A stretch of DNA of 64,000 bases from contig NZ_CYSA01000026.1 of assembly GCF_001458355.1 (NCBI RefSeq), forward strand, positions 310,001 to 374,000, given 5' to 3'. Origin of the DNA: Thalassovita gelatinovora (lineage in GTDB: Bacteria; Pseudomonadota; Alphaproteobacteria; Rhodobacterales; Rhodobacteraceae). Positions within the stretch are counted from its first letter, which is position 1; every line of letters starts with the position of its first letter. Positions 62,394 through 64,000 of the stretch are shown here, one piece after another. Made by a program: the position numbers and the translations under genes. The notes under the pieces are model-generated. The model made no database searches and was not told where the DNA came from. It saw nothing but the letters and a program-made list of their open reading frames with translations.

Positions 62394-62837
62394 ATGGCAA
62401 ATGCACAAGATTTCACCGCCGTCATGAAAGACATGATGGGCGCATTCCCCGTCGACACCAAATCGGTTGAAGACGCTTTTAAAACCCAAGCGGCGCTGAA
62501 CGAAAAGCTGAGCACTGCTGCTCTGTCGGCTGCTGAAAAATCGTCGGAACTGTCTGGCAAATGGGCCAAAGACACCCTGGCCAAACTGGGCGATTTCACC
62601 AAGGTCAAAGAAGAACCTGCCGATTACGCCAAAGCGCTGAGCGATTTCGCTTCTGCCTCGGCCGAAACCGCTGCCGAAAATATGGCCGCCTTCGCCGAGA
62701 TCGCCAAAAAGCTGCAAACCGAAACCGTTGAACTGCTGATGGCGGCTGGCAAAGACATGACCGAAGAAGCATCTTCGGCTGTTCAGAAAGCTGCCAAAGA
62801 CGCCACCACTGCCGCCAAGAAAGCTGCAGCGAAGTAA
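62394..62837 (+). CDS. phaP: Phasin (PHA granule-associated protein)
   Basis: A 147-residue amphipathic protein that coats PHA granules. It is highly helical and Ala/Lys/Glu-rich with long heptad-like stretches (AALSAAEKSSELSGKWAKDT, FASASAETAAENMAAFAEIA), ending in a lysine/alanine tail (KDATTAAKKAAAK). I chose the ATG at 62394 with AAGGAATT upstream. It has PhaR-type sites before it and a strong terminator after it. Confidence 0.92.
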   Translation: MANAQDFTAVMKDMMGAFPVDTKSVEDAFKTQAALNEKLSTAALSAAEKSSELSGKWAKDTLAKLGDFTKVKEEPADYAKALSDFASASAETAAENMAAFAEIAKKLQTETVELLMAAGKDMTEEASSAVQKAAKDATTAAKKAAAK

Positions 62838-62886
62838 TCGACACGAATTCGCCACATCATCTCCTCCCAATTAGATGTGTAGCGTT

Positions 62887-62922
62887 GGGCGGGCTTGCAA
62901 AAGCCCGCCCTTTCTTTTTTTT
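62887..62922 (+). terminator. Rho-independent terminator of phaP
   Basis: GGGCGGGCTT-GCAA-AAGCCCGCCC is a perfect 10-bp stem, followed by TTTCTTTTTTTT. Confidence 0.95.
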
Positions 62923-62973
62923 CTGCGCTAGCATAAGCTTTTTCGGTAATGCTGCATTTTGGGAGGACCACCC

Positions 62974-63543
62974 GTGGCTGACGACAAAAAACCGTTGTTG
63001 ATAAAGCGTTATGCAAGCCGTCGTTTGTACAACACTGAAACCAGCGACTATGTCACGCTGGAAGATATCGCCGGGTTTATTCGCGATGGCCGCGAGGTTC
63101 AGATTATCGATCTGAAATCGGGTGACGACCTGACCCGACAATATCTGCTGCAGATCATCGCGGAACACGAAAGCCGTGGCGAAAATGTTCTGCCTGTCAA
63201 CGTGCTGTCCGATCTGGTGCGCACCTATACCAATCAAACCGGGTCGATGGTGCCGCAATTCCTGCAAATGTCTTTTGACATGCTGCGCGATGGTCAGTCC
63301 AAGATGGTGGAAAACATGGCCAAGGCCAACCCGATCCCCACCATGCCTGGTTTCGAGGCATTGCAGGCACAGCAAGAAGCCTTCCTCAAGGCAATGACCG
63401 GCGGGCTTGCCGGGGCTTGGACCGGCGCCGAGCGCGGAGACACTAAGGCGCCCGCGGCAGCGACGGAAGAAGACGAAGATCTCGACGTCATCAAGAAGCA
63501 GTTGAGCGAACTGCAGGACAAGCTGACCAAAATGAGCAAGTAA
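62974..63543 (+). CDS. phaR: PHA synthesis repressor
   Basis: DNA- and PHB-binding repressor that senses granules and controls phaP and itself. The 189-residue product has the N-terminal DNA-binding region LLIKRYASRRLYNTETSDYV and the PHB-accumulation domain (VNVLSDLVRTYTNQTGSMVP). An acidic linker (EEDEDLDVIKKQLSELQDKL) closes it. The start is GTG at 62974 with GGGAGGA upstream. TGC motifs lie nearby (TGCTGCA around 62950), consistent with autoregulation. Confidence 0.93.
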   Translation: MADDKKPLLIKRYASRRLYNTETSDYVTLEDIAGFIRDGREVQIIDLKSGDDLTRQYLLQIIAEHESRGENVLPVNVLSDLVRTYTNQTGSMVPQFLQMSFDMLRDGQSKMVENMAKANPIPTMPGFEALQAQQEAFLKAMTGGLAGAWTGAERGDTKAPAAATEEDEDLDVIKKQLSELQDKLTKMSK

Positions 63544-63547
63544 CCCG

Positions 63548-64000
63548 ATGGTGGACAGCCCCGGTCGGATCACGCTTTGGGGCGTCGAAGTGTTCGTTGC
63601 CACGGCGGAAGAAGGCAGCATTTCTGCGGCCGCGCGCCGCTTGGGGGCCAGCGCTTCGGCGGTCAGCCAGCAACTGACCAATCTCGAAGCGGCGATCGGC
63701 GCCACCTTGCTCAATCGCAACACCCGTCCCGTTGCCCTGACCCCGGCGGGTGAAATATTCCGCCGCAGGGCTGGCAACATCCTGAACGAAGCGGCCTTGG
63801 CGCGGGCGGAATTGGCAATGGCCGATATGTCGGCGCTGACCCGGTTCCGGCTTGGCATGATCGAAGATTTCGAAACCGAAATTACACCGCGTCTGCTGAC
63901 CCGGCTGGCCGGGGATATGAAGGGCTGTCAGTTCCTGCTGGAAACCGGGGCCAGCCATTCGCTCTATGATCAGCTTGACGCGCGTGCGCTTGACGTGATT
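63548..64000 (+). CDS. LysR family transcriptional regulator (partial, right edge)
   Basis: The 151 codons present start with an ATG at 63548, four bases after phaR. An N-terminal winged helix-turn-helix is plain (FVATAEEGSISAAARRLGAS, SAVSQQLTNLEAAIGATLLN, RPVALTPAGEIFRRRAGNIL). The ligand-binding domain begins about residue 90 (FRLGMIEDFETEITP) and runs off the window. Close spacing suggests co-transcription with phaR, but its target is unknown. Confidence 0.9.
   Translation, partial: MVDSPGRITLWGVEVFVATAEEGSISAAARRLGASASAVSQQLTNLEAAIGATLLNRNTRPVALTPAGEIFRRRAGNILNEAALARAELAMADMSALTRFRLGMIEDFETEITPRLLTRLAGDMKGCQFLLETGASHSLYDQLDARALDVI

Overview
The window looks like chromosomal DNA of a Rhodobacterales (Rhodobacteraceae / roseobacter-type) alphaproteobacterium. 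The grounds are high-GC coding sequence with tight ATGA/TGATG gene junctions, phosphatidylcholine synthase, the phaZ / phaC-phaP-phaR polyhydroxyalkanoate cluster with TGC-rich PhaR-type sites, thyX, sdhE, a DUF484-xerC pair and tandem DUF1194 proteins. This assignment rests on gene content and is inference. I see no rRNA, tRNA, CRISPR array, prophage or insertion sequence.

Layout. 1-10.6 kb: purU (cut by the left edge), a dadA-like oxidoreductase, truA, a ycjX-GNAT-ycjF operon, a group III truncated haemoglobin, ileS and ogt. 10.6-10.84 kb: a short AT-rich spacer packed with DnaA-box-like 9-mers. 10.8-16.4 kb: pcs, DUF484-xerC, fsa, priA. 16.4-25.5 kb: a YeeE/YedE sulfur transporter, a ybbAP-like ABC exporter divergent from a tesA-like esterase with overlapping start codons, kynA-kynU and lepA. 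25.5-39.3 kb: a stand-alone CZB zinc-binding protein, parE, a large hybrid histidine kinase, an epoxide-hydrolase-like enzyme, PPK2, a DUF2461 protein, a MATE exporter, a low-GC GNAT, an aspartate aminotransferase and an xre-sdhE-MarR set.

39.2-43.5 kb: five close-packed minus-strand genes. They are a TbpB-like lipoprotein, its Slam (DUF560, type XI secretion) outer-membrane partner, gloA and two VWA-like DUF1194 secreted proteins. 43.7-46.9 kb: thyX, followed directly by an AT-rich two-gene cassette (AAA ATPase plus PIN-like putative nuclease) and then a gene-free repeat zone. The cassette is the best candidate for an undescribed defence or conflict system here. 46.9-51.6 kb: hpf, cspA, small proteins, and a bufferin-type operon (bufA precursor, bufB MNIO, bufC partner, doxX) with a terminator-like hairpin between precursor and enzymes. 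51.6-64 kb: thrS, a TetR repressor with two palindromic operators divergent from an NAD(P)-binding protein, a class IV aminotransferase divergent from an Lrp regulator, two alpha/beta hydrolases, phaZ divergent from phaC-phaP-phaR, and a LysR gene cut by the right edge.

Much of the window is housekeeping (ileS, thrS, priA, parE, lepA, truA, xerC). The accessory interest lies in the ATPase-PIN cassette, the Slam operon, the bufferin operon and the DnaA-box cluster. All motif positions were read by eye, and no database search was run.
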